From positions 1-34,023 of the forward strand of contig WQYW01000045.1 in the NCBI GenBank assembly GCA_009781045.1: a stretch of 34,023 nucleotides of DNA. The letters are read 5' to 3'. The translations under genes were made by a program, and so were the position numbers. The stretch is from Alphaproteobacteria bacterium. Lineage in GTDB: Bacteria > Pseudomonadota > Alphaproteobacteria > Rhizobiales > Xanthobacteraceae. Numbering within the stretch: position 1 is the first letter of the stretch; every line of letters starts with the position of its first letter. Under the pieces are notes generated by a model. The model saw nothing but the letters and a program-made list of their open reading frames with translations. It searched no databases and was not told the DNA's origin. Below, one piece after another: positions 1-9,870 of this stretch.

Positions 1-378
<378 letters not shown>

Positions 379-812
379 GGACTTGAACTTTGAACCGGCT
401 GATCACAACGTTTGACGAGGTCCCACCGTTTTCTTCGCTCGACGATTCACATCGTCGGCGAAGCGACCTTCCCTGAATGGCTCAAGGAAGACCATGGTGT
501 TACCTTATTCGAAACGTGTACCGCCGAAGTCTTTCGTCCGACCCCGCTCTGCATCACCTGAAAGGTTCCAGGCTCGTCAGCTCGGGATCCGCAAGGACTC
601 CGCCGCCCACGTTTCTCTTTCTTCATCTGAACTTGTCAAACAGCCCGGAACCACAGGGTGTGGCCCCAACCCTCGAAGAGGGTATCCCGCCCCTTTGAAG
701 CGACAGCAAATCAGCCGACCGAGACCGGCTGTTTTATTCACTCATCAAAGAGAGGAGTTAGAGACACGTCTACTTGCATTGACCTCCCGGCCAATGCAGC
801 GCCGCGCTCAGT
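379..812 (-). other. rRNA operon leader
   Basis: This is the transcribed spacer between the rrn promoter and the 16S 5' end. It contains a boxA-like antitermination site (632-645), a short hairpin at 671-683 (CCCTC/GAGGG), and an inverted repeat at 711-730 (CAGCCG/CGGCTG). Short ORFs crossing it show no protein-like features. The leader segment that reads as TTTGACAAGTTCAGATGAAG on the minus strand resembles rrn leaders of Rhizobiales, from memory. Confidence 0.7.
632..645 (-). promoter_or_regulatory. boxA-like antitermination site
   Basis: On the minus strand this reads GGCTGTTTGACAAG, close to the E. coli boxA consensus TGCTCTTTAACA. It lies in the rRNA leader between the promoter and 16S, the place expected for the NusB/NusE-binding site. 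Only the match and location support the call. Confidence 0.5.
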
Positions 813-818
813 GGTTGT

Positions 819-847
819 GTTATAGGGCCCGCCATTGGCCCCGTCAA
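819..847 (-). promoter_or_regulatory. rRNA operon promoter
   Basis: On the minus strand there is a -35 hexamer TTGACG (847-842), exactly 17 bases of spacer, and a -10 hexamer TATAAC (824-819). Transcription would start near 812 and run into the 16S gene about 430 bases downstream. The -35/-10 match and ideal spacing are seen directly; use as the main rrn promoter is inferred from position. Confidence 0.75.
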
Positions 848-883
848 CACGAAATCTGCCCTCCGTCATAAATTTTTTGCAAT

Positions 884-1530
884 GCGGAATTTGGCGTCTT
901 TCCCGGAGCTTAGACGAAAAATGGGAGGCTGCGGAGTCGCTTTCCCCCAAAAAAACGGGCAAAAAAGATCCGCCTCTCCCCGCCTCCCTGTGGCCCTCTC
1001 TCCCCCGCGGTTGGCAGGCTCCCGCCGCCAGCTCCTGGCCGGACGAAATTCTCCCCGTTTGCCAGAATCGGCGTCCTTTCAGGATCTTAACCCAAATCCT
1101 GGATACCTCTGGAGGGTTTTTGCCCAAGGAACGGGGAAAAAATTGCCTTTCAGGCCCCCCGCCCCGCAGGCCTGAATTTTTCCCGCCTGCGGGAATTGGC
1201 ATCTTTTCCCGCCGCTTCACTGGCTGGGATTCGGGGGGCACAAGGCCTCTGCAGTCTGCAGATCGGGAGAGACAACCAAAAAACTGCCCCCCTGGTTCTT
1301 TTTGCTTTCCCGGCCCGCTGCGTCGCAGAAGATCCCCCAGCCTGTTGAATTTTTCCAGCTTGCGGGAACTGGCGTCCTTTCCCGCGGTGGGGCGGAGGCG
1401 GACAAAAATTGCGCTTCCCCCCGTCGGATGACCCGCTTTGATTTCCCGGCCTGCGGCTGCGACGCCCCCCCTCACCCCTCACCCTGGCCGGGAGCAATTT
1501 TCCCGCTTTGTGGGAATTGAATTGGCGTAA
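884..1530. repeat. Degenerate repeat family, five copies upstream of the rRNA promoter
   Basis: Five related copies occur at 884-906, 1045-1083, 1174-1214, 1347-1387 and 1494-1530. The best copies share GAATTTTTCCCGC, then TGCGGG, then AATTGGCGTCTTTCCCGC. Distances between the GGCGTC cores are roughly 177, 128, 173 and 153 bases. Related sequence in inverted orientation appears at about 3599-3640, 3752-3782 and 4003-4030. The region is C/T rich and has no convincing gene. The repeats look like decayed copies of an intergenic element. Confidence 0.5.
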
Positions 1531-2276
1531 CTGCCCAGGTGGATACAGGAGGGCTTCCCCATTCGGCTTGACCCCTGAGAAAACTGCCTTTGCGCAAGCC
1601 AGGATGTGCCTCTTTTGCCACGAAGCACCTCCATGATGAGACGCGTGGGTGTGGCGGGCGCGGCCTCCTCAACATCAAAAAGAAAAAGGCAGCATTGTCA
1701 GTCGTTCCAGAAATGGAACGTGGGTTGAAACCGAATCCTCTCCCTGGACAGGATCCGAAAGGGTGACAGCGCCCCTGCCCCGCATTTGGCCCCAAAGACG
1801 GGCGATGTCCCCGGATGGCGCTCCTGGTTTGTGGTCCTGCCACCTCCTGCCCGCCGGATACCCCCCGTCGCGGTGGATGACCTGGCGGATGGCGTCAACG
1901 GCTTCGACTGCATCGATCGGGATAATCGAAGGCGCCGCTCCATCCTGCGTTGGCAGGTCTCGGGAGGTGCCGGGCTCATCCTGACGCTTCTCAGGTTCGC
2001 AGCGTCGATCGGTGAGCGGGCGATACCGGCTGCTCTCTCGATGGTGCCCACAATCTCCTCAACGACCTTCGACCTTCTCCCAGCCAGGCTCGCGGGCGCG
2101 TGGCCCTGAGCCGCCATTGGCCGCCACCCTGCCCCTGAGGGCAGCGTTGCGCTTCCGGATCCGGTTCGGACAAAGAGCGGTCATTCCATCCTGGCAGGTC
2201 ATGGAGACGTCCCAGTTTTTCTGGTACGTTTGCGAAAACGGCAGGGCGCTTCGGTGCATCTCCATTCGCTGGCGGG
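1531..2276. other. Stretch without a recognisable gene
   Basis: Several overlapping open frames exist on both strands, but none shows a start with a ribosome binding site or a protein family I recognise. A minus-strand stretch near 1800-1960 translates into a locally protein-like segment, without a supported start or a family match. Given the histidine-kinase remnant next to it, decayed coding sequence is the likeliest content. Confidence 0.4.
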
Positions 2277-2354
2277 ATGAAGCCGCATCACGGGTTGTTT
2301 CCTTGCTGCTGGAGGGCACAGAACACCATTGTGCCAGCGTTCATGGAGAATGCC

Positions 2355-2801
2355 GTGAGGAACTCAACGGGCAGTCGCCGAATAGTCGTCGAAGACCACG
2401 AGTATCGCTGGAGGGTAAAAGCCAGCAAGTGGCCTTTTCCCGGCGACGACTTAATTTCGATCGGAATCTGGCCGACGAACGGGGTTGGAGGCTTCATTTG
2501 TGGAACGATGCCATGTGATGTGACGTATCTGCCTTGTGGAAACGGCTCCGGGACCGACGCAGGAGACCAAATCATCATCACGAACAGGCTCATCCGACGG
2601 GCGATCTGTTACGCCATCTCTGAGCATGGGTACGATCCGAACAGGAAATCATCAAAGCCGATTGATCTGCCACGCCTTGATCTTATGATCAGGTGGGACG
2701 ACGCCCTACGGTCGCCCTTTCATGACCCCAGACAGCAGGCGACCGAGATTCTGGGGACGCCCACAGCGGCCGGTGCGTTGGCGAGGGATTCAGGAGATTA
2801 A
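2355..2801 (+). CDS. Small conserved-looking hypothetical protein
   Basis: A 148-residue protein of unknown function. The GTG at 2355 is preceded by GGAG six bases upstream, which decides this start; in-frame ATGs also exist at 2343 and 2277. The N-terminal part reads IVVEDHEYRWRVKAS, then a strand-rich segment containing ISIGIWPTN. It is followed by IITNRLIRRAICYAISEHGY and a DPNRKSSKPIDL tail. This layout (two-strand start, then a helix of the type RLIRRAIxYAxxxGYDP) resembles small hypothetical proteins I have seen in many bacteria, from memory only. The last 35 or so residues look less conserved. It sits in a decayed neighbourhood, so it could be a degenerating gene; a competing minus-strand frame was judged weaker. 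Confidence 0.45.
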   Translation: MRNSTGSRRIVVEDHEYRWRVKASKWPFPGDDLISIGIWPTNGVGGFICGTMPCDVTYLPCGNGSGTDAGDQIIITNRLIRRAICYAISEHGYDPNRKSSKPIDLPRLDLMIRWDDALRSPFHDPRQQATEILGTPTAAGALARDSGD

Positions 2802-2939
2802 GAAACGACTGCCCCTGCCGGCCCGCGCAAACGAAAATCCGCACTCAATCCGCCCGCAACAGCGATCCGGCGGAACTCACAACTTCGGCCTCATCCGACA
2901 GATGACGCCACAGCTTTCCCTTCAGCACCTGCCGACCGC

Positions 2940-3324
2940 GTCCTGGAGGCGGCCAGTCCGCGAGCAACGCAAAAACAAAAAGAATTGGCGTCTTTATGCC
3001 TGCGATGAGACTGCCGCTTCGGGATTTGTCAGCGAGGCCGCTCCTCTGCGTCAGGTCCTGCTCAACCTCGCTGGCACCGCGATCAAATTCACCACCAAAG
3101 GCGGTATGGCTGATCGTCGACCCCTGGATCGAGCCCCTGTGAAATCTGCTTCATGCTGCGCGACAGCAGAATTCGGTGTCGCTGACGATGCTCGCGCCCG
3201 CATCTTCCGCAAATTCGAGCAGGGCGACGAGGGGGGCACGCATCTGCGGCATCATCCAGAGCATGGCGGCAAAATCACGCTTCGGAGCGAACCGGGCCGC
3301 GGATCCACCCGACCTGCGGCCTGA
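2940..3324 (+). pseudogene. Histidine kinase remnant (HATPase_c domain)
   Basis: The forward frame carries broken pieces of a sensor kinase ATP-binding domain in the correct order. The N box appears as PLRQVLLNLAGTAIKFT (from about 3043). The G1 region reads RDS-R-I then, after a one-base frame change near 3169, GVADDARARIF and RKFEQGD (3142-3210). A shortened G2 region GGTHLR is followed by GGKITLRSEPGRGST (about 3261-3308). The residues between G2 and the last strand are missing, the DxG motif has lost its glycine, and no dimerisation/phosphoacceptor domain, start codon or sensor domain is seen upstream. This is a fossil of a two-component kinase. Which stimulus it served cannot be told. 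Confidence 0.7.
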
Positions 3325-4496
3325 AAGAGGGGCCTCGGCAGGTGGACTGGTGACCATGCCCTTGAACATGAAGCCGAATGTTCGCCATCAAACCCGCATC
3401 AGGGGGCGACGTCTGCAGAAATAAACCGGAAACGCCCGAAAGGACCCGGAACGCCACACAGTCAACGATCCTGACGAAAATCGCCCGCAACGCCCCCGAA
3501 AATCGACATGGGCTGGAGAATTTCCAACATCAGGGCAGACCGGCTGCCAGGGCCCGAATCAACCTCGACCTTAAGTCTGCGCACACAAAGGCAGGGGCGT
3601 CCGCAAAAAAGCAGTGCCGGGCGGCTTCGGGCGGGAAATGAGGCCCCGTTGAGAGGCAACGGGGGGCCAAGGCGTCCGCCGGGCGAAGGGGGCATTTTTT
3701 TCTCGCTCTTCTGGGGACTAAAGGCATCAGGCCACACTTTCAGGGAAAGCTCCGCAAAAAGGACGTAAGCGGGAAAAATTCCTCCCAGCCCTGGGTGAGG
3801 CCGTAAGGCGGCAGTCGGGAAATCCAGGACAGCCGTCTGGCGGGAATGGCGCATTTGTCCGCCCGTCCCCTGGAAGAAACTGCCGTCAAGTGAGGGTATG
3901 GCGGTGCCCCGGGGGGGCGGGTTTCATCCAAGGGGGCGGCGGTACGCCGGTGTGGAACTCACATGGCACGCCCCGTGAGCCCCAGGCTTTGCAAGAGGAT
4001 CCGCAAAAAAGACGCCAATTCCCGGAAAGCACAGAGAAAATTTTCTGCCGGGCAGGGTGAGAGGGCATGACGCGGCTGTCAGGCAGCGGCGGTGCCTCAG
4101 CCGCTCCTGGTGTCCCCCTACCGCTAACCCAGATCGGACTTTAATCACATTTGTCCAATTTTGCCGCACTTGAGCCACAATCTCCCTGCGTTGTGCCATA
4201 AGAATGGCTGTGAATCGCCTGATATCTGTCAGGCTTGGTTACGTTTTTTCCTTCGGCTTCTCCCCGGGGGCGCTCCGATCGAAAGTTGGGTCGGCTGCTC
4301 TTTCAGGAGCTGGCGACAGGAACAGGGTCTGGTTTCGTGCGAGCCGGCCTGGCTGATTTTCAGCCCCCCGATCAGGGCAGGCTGTTTTTTGGCTCCCCTC
4401 GCATGAGTGCCTTTGCCATTGCTCCCTCCCCCGGAGGGAGGATAGGGAGGGCGCGAAGACGGGATTTGGCGTTTTGACGGGCTCAGACAGGCGGGG
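3325..4496. other. Stretch without a recognisable gene; carries inverted copies of the dispersed repeat
   Basis: No ORF here has both a ribosome binding site and a recognisable family. Purine-rich segments such as CCGCAAAAAAGACGCCAATTCCCGG (about 4001-4025) are the reverse complement of the repeat upstream of the rRNA promoter; weaker copies lie at 3599-3640 and 3752-3782. The last few hundred bases must contain the promoter of the M23 peptidase gene, but I could not pick one out. Confidence 0.45.
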
Positions 4497-6464
4497 GTGC
4501 GGGTGAATCAGAAAACGTCACGCGGAGGCTACGGACGCGGGATTGCCCCGATTGATCTCGGGCATGAACCCCCGCTTTGCGTCGACGGCTCTGACGCGGC
4601 GGTCATCGACCACCGCAATGTCTCGCTGCGCTGGTTCAGCGGCACGATCCTGACCGGCCTGTGCGGGGCCGCCCTGATCGGCGGCACCGTCTTCGCCTCA
4701 CTCAACGAGCCGGTACCCGGGGCCGAGCCCTGCGACCGTGCGATGCTGTACGGCGGCTGCAGCAGTCCGACCACCGGAGGCGACAGCAAGGTCGGCAAGA
4801 CCGATCAATTGCCCCGTGCCACGGAGTCACCCATGAGCGGCAGGCGCGAGGTGGTCCGGGTGACCATGACCGACCACGTCAATGGCCGGGAAATTCCGCG
4901 GGTCAGGCCCTTCATTCATCTCACCACCAATCTGTCGATGGCCAGCGACCCCTCGGTCAAGATACCCCCATTCAATCCCCAGCGTCTGTTGACGGATGTC
5001 GGCACGGAACCCGCGACGCCGGCCGACAATCCCAACAATCCCGACGCTGTTGAGCCGGATGCCGAGGTCTCGTTTGTCACCAAAGACCTCTCCGCAATCC
5101 TGCCAAAGGCAAAAATCGCAGCGACTGTGACACTTGCCGACGCCCAGGCCAGGGTTCGCGAGGTCGTGAACTGGAGCAAGGCAGGTCCCATCCCGATGCC
5201 GCCGACCCCGGCCTCCTTCGGGACCGCGCCGGAACCAGCGAAGATCCTCAACCTGATGACCAAGGCCAAGACCCGGGAGGACCGGGCCACGGGGGGCAAT
5301 CCCAACCCCGAGCAGGTTCACATCGTCAAAAAAGGCGACACGGTGGCCTCGATCCTGCAGCCTCTGGGAGCAACGATTGAGGATGCCAGAGCGATCGCCT
5401 CCACACTTGGTGCGCCGGGTCGGGACGGCGGCCTGAGGGAGGGGGAACGGCTTCGCATCATGCTCGCCCCCGGCCCCAGCGGACGCATGCAGGCCTGGCG
5501 GGTGGTGGTCGCCACCGACACCGCAGTGGAGGCAATCGCGGCGATGACCGACCTCGGCAGATATGTCGCAGTTGACCCCTCGACCATGAACACCTTCAAC
5601 ACTGCGGCCGGGGGCCACAACGACAGCGGCGAGGAGGAGGAGGAGGACAACGGCTCCGGAGTCCGGCTGTACCAGAGCATTTATGAGACTGCGCTGCGCA
5701 GCAAAGTGCCGATGCAGATCATTGATGACATGATCCGGATCTACTCCTACGACCTCGACTTCCAGCGCAAGGTGCAGCCGGGCGATTCCTTCGACGTGTT
5801 CTATGGCGACGACGAAAACGCACAGGCCAACAAGAGCGAGGTGCTCTATGCCGCGCTGACCGTGGGCGGCGAAACCAAGAAATACTACCGCTACCAGAGC
5901 ACCGATGACGGTGTGGTCGACTATTACGACGAGACGGGAAAGAGCGCGAAGAAATTCCTGGTCCGCAAGCCTGTAAACAACGCGGTCATGCGTTCCGGAT
6001 TCGGCGGCCGCCGTCACCCGATCCTGGGTTATGTGAAAATGCACACCGGTGTCGACTGGGCAGCCCCCTACGGCACCCCGATCTTCGCCTCGGGCAGCGG
6101 CGTCATCGAGTCCGCCGGACTTCATGGCGGCTATGGCAAATATATCCGCATGAAGCACGCCAACGGTTACGAGACCGCCTACGGCCATATGTCGGCCTTT
6201 GCCAAGGGTATCGAGCCCGGCAAGAAAGTCCGGCAGGGTCAGGTGATCGGCTATGTCGGCTCCAGCGGACTGTCGACCGGACCGCACTGCCATTACGAAA
6301 TTCTGGTCAACGGCCGCTTCGTCGACCCCATGCGGGTGAAACTTCCCCGTGGCCGCACCCTCGAAGGCACGGTACTGGCAGGCTTCGAGAAACAGCGTGA
6401 TCAGGTCGAGAACATGCTCGGCGGCCGCTCCGGCAGCAGCTTCCGCATCTCCGACGCCAGGTGA
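4497..6464 (+). CDS. M23 family metallopeptidase with LysM-like domain (peptidoglycan hydrolase)
   Basis: A 655-residue membrane-anchored, periplasmic zinc peptidase of the LytM/M23 family, which cuts peptide cross-bridges in peptidoglycan. A single membrane segment lies at about residues 46-68 (FSGTILTGLCGAALIGGTVF). A LysM-like segment at about 276-330 begins VHIVKKGDTVASILQPLG. The C-terminal M23 domain has the zinc ligands H516 and D520 in HTGVDW and the active-site pair H597 and H599 in GPHCHYE; GFGGRRHPILGY precedes them. The N-terminal GYGRG...LGHEPPL...VSLRWFSGTILTGL pattern matches Rhizobiales M23 proteins I know. The start is GTG at 4497; a second GTG two codons later is equally possible. 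A run of Glu codons (5628-5650) makes an acidic linker before the middle domain. It is convergent with clpB. Confidence 0.93.
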   Translation: MRVNQKTSRGGYGRGIAPIDLGHEPPLCVDGSDAAVIDHRNVSLRWFSGTILTGLCGAALIGGTVFASLNEPVPGAEPCDRAMLYGGCSSPTTGGDSKVGKTDQLPRATESPMSGRREVVRVTMTDHVNGREIPRVRPFIHLTTNLSMASDPSVKIPPFNPQRLLTDVGTEPATPADNPNNPDAVEPDAEVSFVTKDLSAILPKAKIAATVTLADAQARVREVVNWSKAGPIPMPPTPASFGTAPEPAKILNLMTKAKTREDRATGGNPNPEQVHIVKKGDTVASILQPLGATIEDARAIASTLGAPGRDGGLREGERLRIMLAPGPSGRMQAWRVVVATDTAVEAIAAMTDLGRYVAVDPSTMNTFNTAAGGHNDSGEEEEEDNGSGVRLYQSIYETALRSKVPMQIIDDMIRIYSYDLDFQRKVQPGDSFDVFYGDDENAQANKSEVLYAALTVGGETKKYYRYQSTDDGVVDYYDETGKSAKKFLVRKPVNNAVMRSGFGGRRHPILGYVKMHTGVDWAAPYGTPIFASGSGVIESAGLHGGYGKYIRMKHANGYETAYGHMSAFAKGIEPGKKVRQGQVIGYVGSSGLSTGPHCHYEILVNGRFVDPMRVKLPRGRTLEGTVLAGFEKQRDQVENMLGGRSGSSFRISDAR

Positions 6465-6835
6465 CCCCGGGAATCTGTGTGCCGGAAAATCAGGTGACGG
6501 CCGCGAATCAATGCCCGGCCGGACCGAAATGACGGCCACGCCTGAGCCCTTCATCGGTTCAGGTCTGGCTGTCTCATTTTTCTGACCAATCAGACCAGAC
6601 CCTCGCCGATCACGCCCGATCGACCGTCGACGCCCTGCGATTGTTTCTACCCACATTCCATTGCTGGAGTGACTGACCGGGCCCCACTGTGCCTCTTTTT
6701 GAGGTTGCCGAGGCCCCAGTCGGGTTTCCTGATGGCGGGGATCGTGGCCATCCCGGCTGGACAAAGGCAATTTTTCCAGGGGTTCGAGGCGGTGCGAGCC
6801 GCCCCTGCCGCCCTGGCCTTGTCCGACCTCGGCAG
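6465..6835. other. Spacer between convergent M23 peptidase and clpB genes
   Basis: No gene seen. A hairpin at 6541-6563 (CCTGAGCC/GGTTCAGG, 8 bp) is followed 12 bases later by a short T run. It may terminate the M23 transcript, but the T run is not adjacent, so support is weak. Confidence 0.35.
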
Positions 6836-9415
6836 TTACCTGCGATTGAAGCTCAGCGCCTCTTCGGTCGCAGAGATTGCGACCTCATCGCCATCCTTGA
6901 CCTCCCCGCCAAGAATCATCTCGGCAAGCGGGTCCTGCAGATAGCGCTGGATCACCCGCTTGAGCGGGCGGGCACCGTAGGCCGGCTCCCATCCCTTTCT
7001 GGCAAGCCAGTCCCGCGCCTTGTCATCCAGCTTCAGGGTGATCTTGCGGTCTTCCAGGAGTTTTTCGAGGCGGCCGAACTGGATTTCGACGATCCGCCCC
7101 ATATCGTCCTGCCGCAGCCGGTGGAACAGGATGATCTCATCGACCCGATTGAGAAACTCGGGCCGGAAATGCGCCCGCACCATGGCCATCACGGGTTCCC
7201 GCACCCTGGAGCTGTCTTCGCCCTCGGGCTGGTTGACCAGCAGTTCCGAACCGAGATTCGAGGTCATGATGATCAGCGTGTTGCGGAAATCGACAGTGCG
7301 CCCCTGGCCGTCGGTCAGACGCCCGTCATCAAGCACCTGCAACAGCACATTGAAAACATCCGCATGGGCCTTTTCGATCTCGTCGAACAGCACCACCTGG
7401 TAGGGCCGCCGCCGCACCGCCTCGGTGAGCACCCCGCCCTCATCATAGCCGACATAGCCCGGAGGCGCCCCGATCAGCCGCGATACCGAATGCTTCTCCA
7501 TGAATTCCGACATGTCGAGGCGGACCATCGCGGTTTCGTCGTTGAAAAGATACTGCGCCAGGGCCTTGGTCAATTCGGTCTTGCCGACACCGGTCGGCCC
7601 CAGAAACATGAAGGATCCCATCGGCCGGTTCGGATCCTGCAATCCGGCGCGCGAACGCCGGACCGCCGTCGCCACCGCATGGACCGCCTCATTCTGGCCC
7701 ACGATACGCCGGCCGAGCTGGTCCTCCATCTTCAGGAGCTTTTCCTTCTCGCCCTCCAGCATCTTGTCCACCGGCACGCCGGTCCAGCGCGACACCACCT
7801 GTGCGATGTGGTTGGCAGTGACGGCCTCCTCCATCATCACACCGACATTCTCCCGGGTCTCAATATCGTCGAGCTGCTTTTCCAGTGCGGGTATCCGGCC
7901 ATAGGCAAGTTCACCCGCGCGCTGATATTCACCCCGACGCTGGGCATCGGCGAGTTCCTGCCGCAGGCCATCCAGCTCCGCCTTGAGCTTCTGGGCATCC
8001 GCCAGCTTGTTCTTCTCCGTGTTCCAGCGCGTGGTCAGGGCCACCGATTTTTCCTCGGCTTCGGCCAGTTCCTTTTCCAGGGCCTTGAGGCGGGTCCTCG
8101 AACCCACGTCACTTTCTTTCTTCAAAGCCTCCTGCTCGATCCGCAGGCGAATGATATCCCGATCCAGCGAATCGAGCTCTTCGGGCTTCGAATCGACCTG
8201 CATCTTGAGCCGGGCCGCCGCCTCGTCCATCAGATCGATGGCCTTGTCGGGCAGGAAGCGGCCGGTGATGTAGCGATTGGACAATGTCGTGGCCGCCACC
8301 AGCGCCGAATCGGTGATGCGCACGCCATGATGCTGCTCGTATTTGTCCTTCAGGCCACGGAGAATCGAGACCGTGTCTTCGACCGTCGGCTCCGCGACAA
8401 AGACCGGCTGGAAGCGCCGCGCCAGCGCCGCGTCCTTCTCGACATGCTTCTGGTATTCATCCAGCGTGGTGGCGCCGATACAGTGCAGCTCTCCGCGCGC
8501 CAATGCGGGCTTCAGCAGGTTGGAGGCATCCATGGCGCCATCGGCCTTGCCGGCGCCAATCAGCGTGTGCATTTCGTCGATGAACAGAATTATCTTGCCG
8601 TCGGTGGAGACCACCTCCTGGAGCACCGCCTTCAACCGCTCCTCAAATTCACCGCGATATTTGGCTCCTGCGATCAGCGCGCCGAGATCGAGCGACAGCA
8701 GTTTCTTGTCCGTGAGGCTTTCGGGCACGTCGCCATTGACGATGCGCAGCGCCAGCCCCTCGACGATGGCGGTCTTGCCGACGCCGGGCTCGCCGATCAG
8801 GACCGGATTGTTCTTGGTACGACGCGACAACACCTGGATGGTGCGGCGGATTTCCTCGTCGCGCCCGATCACCGGGTCAAGCTTGCCATCGCGCGCCGCC
8901 TGGGTCAGATCCCGGGCATATTTCTTCAAGGCATCATAGGCATTCTCCGCCGTCGCGGTGTCCGCGGTACGGCCCTTGCGTAGCGCTTCAATCGCTGCAT
9001 TGAGGTTCTGCGCCGTGACACCACCCTTGCGCAGCAGAACGCCGGCCTCGCTGTCCTTTTCCAGCGTCAGCCCGAGCAGAAGCCGCTCCACCGTGACATA
9101 GCTGTCGCCGGCCTTTTCGCCGGCCTTTTCCGCAGTGGCAAAGGCGCGTCCCAGTTCCGGCGCAAGATAGAACTGCCCGGCACCGCCGCCAGTGACCTTC
9201 GGTATTTTTGCCAGAGCCTGGCCTGTGGCCTCAAGAATCGCCCGGGAATTGCCGCCCGAGCGGTCAATCAGCCCTGCGGCCATGCCTTCCTCATCGTCCA
9301 GCAGGACTTTCAGCACATGCAGGGTCGAAAACTGCTGATGGCCCTCACCCATCGCCAGCGACTGCGCGGACTGGATGAAGCCTCTCGCTCTTTCAGTGTA
9401 TTTCTCAAAATTCAT
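6836..9415 (-). CDS. clpB: ATP-dependent chaperone ClpB
   Basis: A full-length (859-residue) Hsp100 disaggregase, which with DnaK/DnaJ/GrpE pulls proteins out of aggregates in the cytoplasm. In order: an N-terminal Clp_N double repeat; a first AAA+ module with Walker A GEPGVGKT near residue 200; a middle coiled-coil domain at about 400-520 rich in Leu/Glu/Arg heptads; and a second AAA+ module with Walker [11 protein letters not shown] near 600. The end is [20 protein letters not shown]. The start is the ATG at 9415 giving [18 protein letters not shown], the usual start for the family; an upstream in-frame start would add eleven atypical residues. A perfect 11-bp inverted repeat lies 66 bases upstream. 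The long ORF on the opposite strand is a shadow caused by GC-rich codon use. Confidence 0.98.
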   Translation of the reverse strand: MNFEKYTERARGFIQSAQSLAMGEGHQQFSTLHVLKVLLDDEEGMAAGLIDRSGGNSRAILEATGQALAKIPKVTGGGAGQFYLAPELGRAFATAEKAGEKAGDSYVTVERLLLGLTLEKDSEAGVLLRKGGVTAQNLNAAIEALRKGRTADTATAENAYDALKKYARDLTQAARDGKLDPVIGRDEEIRRTIQVLSRRTKNNPVLIGEPGVGKTAIVEGLALRIVNGDVPESLTDKKLLSLDLGALIAGAKYRGEFEERLKAVLQEVVSTDGKIILFIDEMHTLIGAGKADGAMDASNLLKPALARGELHCIGATTLDEYQKHVEKDAALARRFQPVFVAEPTVEDTVSILRGLKDKYEQHHGVRITDSALVAATTLSNRYITGRFLPDKAIDLMDEAAARLKMQVDSKPEELDSLDRDIIRLRIEQEALKKESDVGSRTRLKALEKELAEAEEKSVALTTRWNTEKNKLADAQKLKAELDGLRQELADAQRRGEYQRAGELAYGRIPALEKQLDDIETRENVGVMMEEAVTANHIAQVVSRWTGVPVDKMLEGEKEKLLKMEDQLGRRIVGQNEAVHAVATAVRRSRAGLQDPNRPMGSFMFLGPTGVGKTELTKALAQYLFNDETAMVRLDMSEFMEKHSVSRLIGAPPGYVGYDEGGVLTEAVRRRPYQVVLFDEIEKAHADVFNVLLQVLDDGRLTDGQGRTVDFRNTLIIMTSNLGSELLVNQPEGEDSSRVREPVMAMVRAHFRPEFLNRVDEIILFHRLRQDDMGRIVEIQFGRLEKLLEDRKITLKLDDKARDWLARKGWEPAYGARPLKRVIQRYLQDPLAEMILGGEVKDGDEVAISATEEALSFNRR

Positions 9416-9480
9416 ATCGGTTGCCCTCGGCCTGCCCCCGGGGTCCACGAGGCCCCCCAGAGCGCATCTTCACTGGGTTT

Positions 9481-9507
9481 CTCCGGTTAAGAACTGCTTA
9501 ACCGGAG
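9481..9507. promoter_or_regulatory. Perfect inverted repeat upstream of clpB
   Basis: Two perfect 11-base arms, CTCCGGTTAAG and CTTAACCGGAG, are separated by five bases. Neither side is followed by a T run, so it is not a classical terminator. It does not match CIRCE (TTAGCACTC-N9-GAGTGCTAA). Its position 66-92 bases before the clpB ATG suits an operator or a 5' UTR hairpin. The binding protein is unknown. Confidence 0.55.
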
Positions 9508-9870
9508 GTTGCTGCGGCCCGCGCCGGATGGCACGGCCAGGAACAAATGTGGGAATCTTCCCGCCCAAACAAAAGAGGTCCGACAACAAAATCATCCCTG
9601 CCCTGCGCACGCGCCCTGCGGACAACCAGCTTGGTCCTGCCTGATCCTGCCCAGTGCCCCTACGGGGTGCCAGGTCTTGCTTGACGACCCAAGGCCTCGC
9701 CCGCTGTGCCGCAGATGTAATTGGTGTCGAAGCGCTCCCCGGATCGTCGACCAGACCTGCCCTGATTCTCAAAAGATCGTAATGCTTGAGCGTTGCAGCC
9801 GGGTTCGCTTTGCAATCCGAACTGCAATTTCTCCAGTGCAGCACGCAGCCGGCTTCGTCCAGATCCGGCT
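9508..9870. other. Stretch without a recognisable gene
   Basis: Lies between the clpB upstream dyad and the frameshifted antitoxin-like pseudogene. Overlapping frames were read for a ParE/RelE-type toxin, which often follows the pseudogene's family, but no such protein could be recognised. Confidence 0.4.

Noticed and set aside
711..737. Plus-strand terminator (inverted repeat followed by TTTT) in the rRNA leader
   Set aside because: No plus-strand gene precedes it; it is better explained as a leader hairpin of the minus-strand rRNA transcript.
2288..2593. Minus-strand frame with a kinase-like SSPGKGHLLAFTLQR piece, as an HATPase and receiver remnant
   Set aside because: The similarity is short and the opposite strand encodes a better-looking protein with a ribosome site; the true kinase fossil is at 2940-3324 on the plus strand.
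4827..6770. Minus-strand open frame of 647 codons opposite the M23 peptidase gene
   Set aside because: Its composition (His/Gly/Val/Arg/Asp rich, no domain) is typical of antisense frames in GC-rich codon use; the plus-strand M23 domain is unmistakable.
6689..8983. Plus-strand open frame of 764 codons opposite clpB
   Set aside because: It is the complement of a highly conserved ClpB coding region and has no independent ribosome site or family match.
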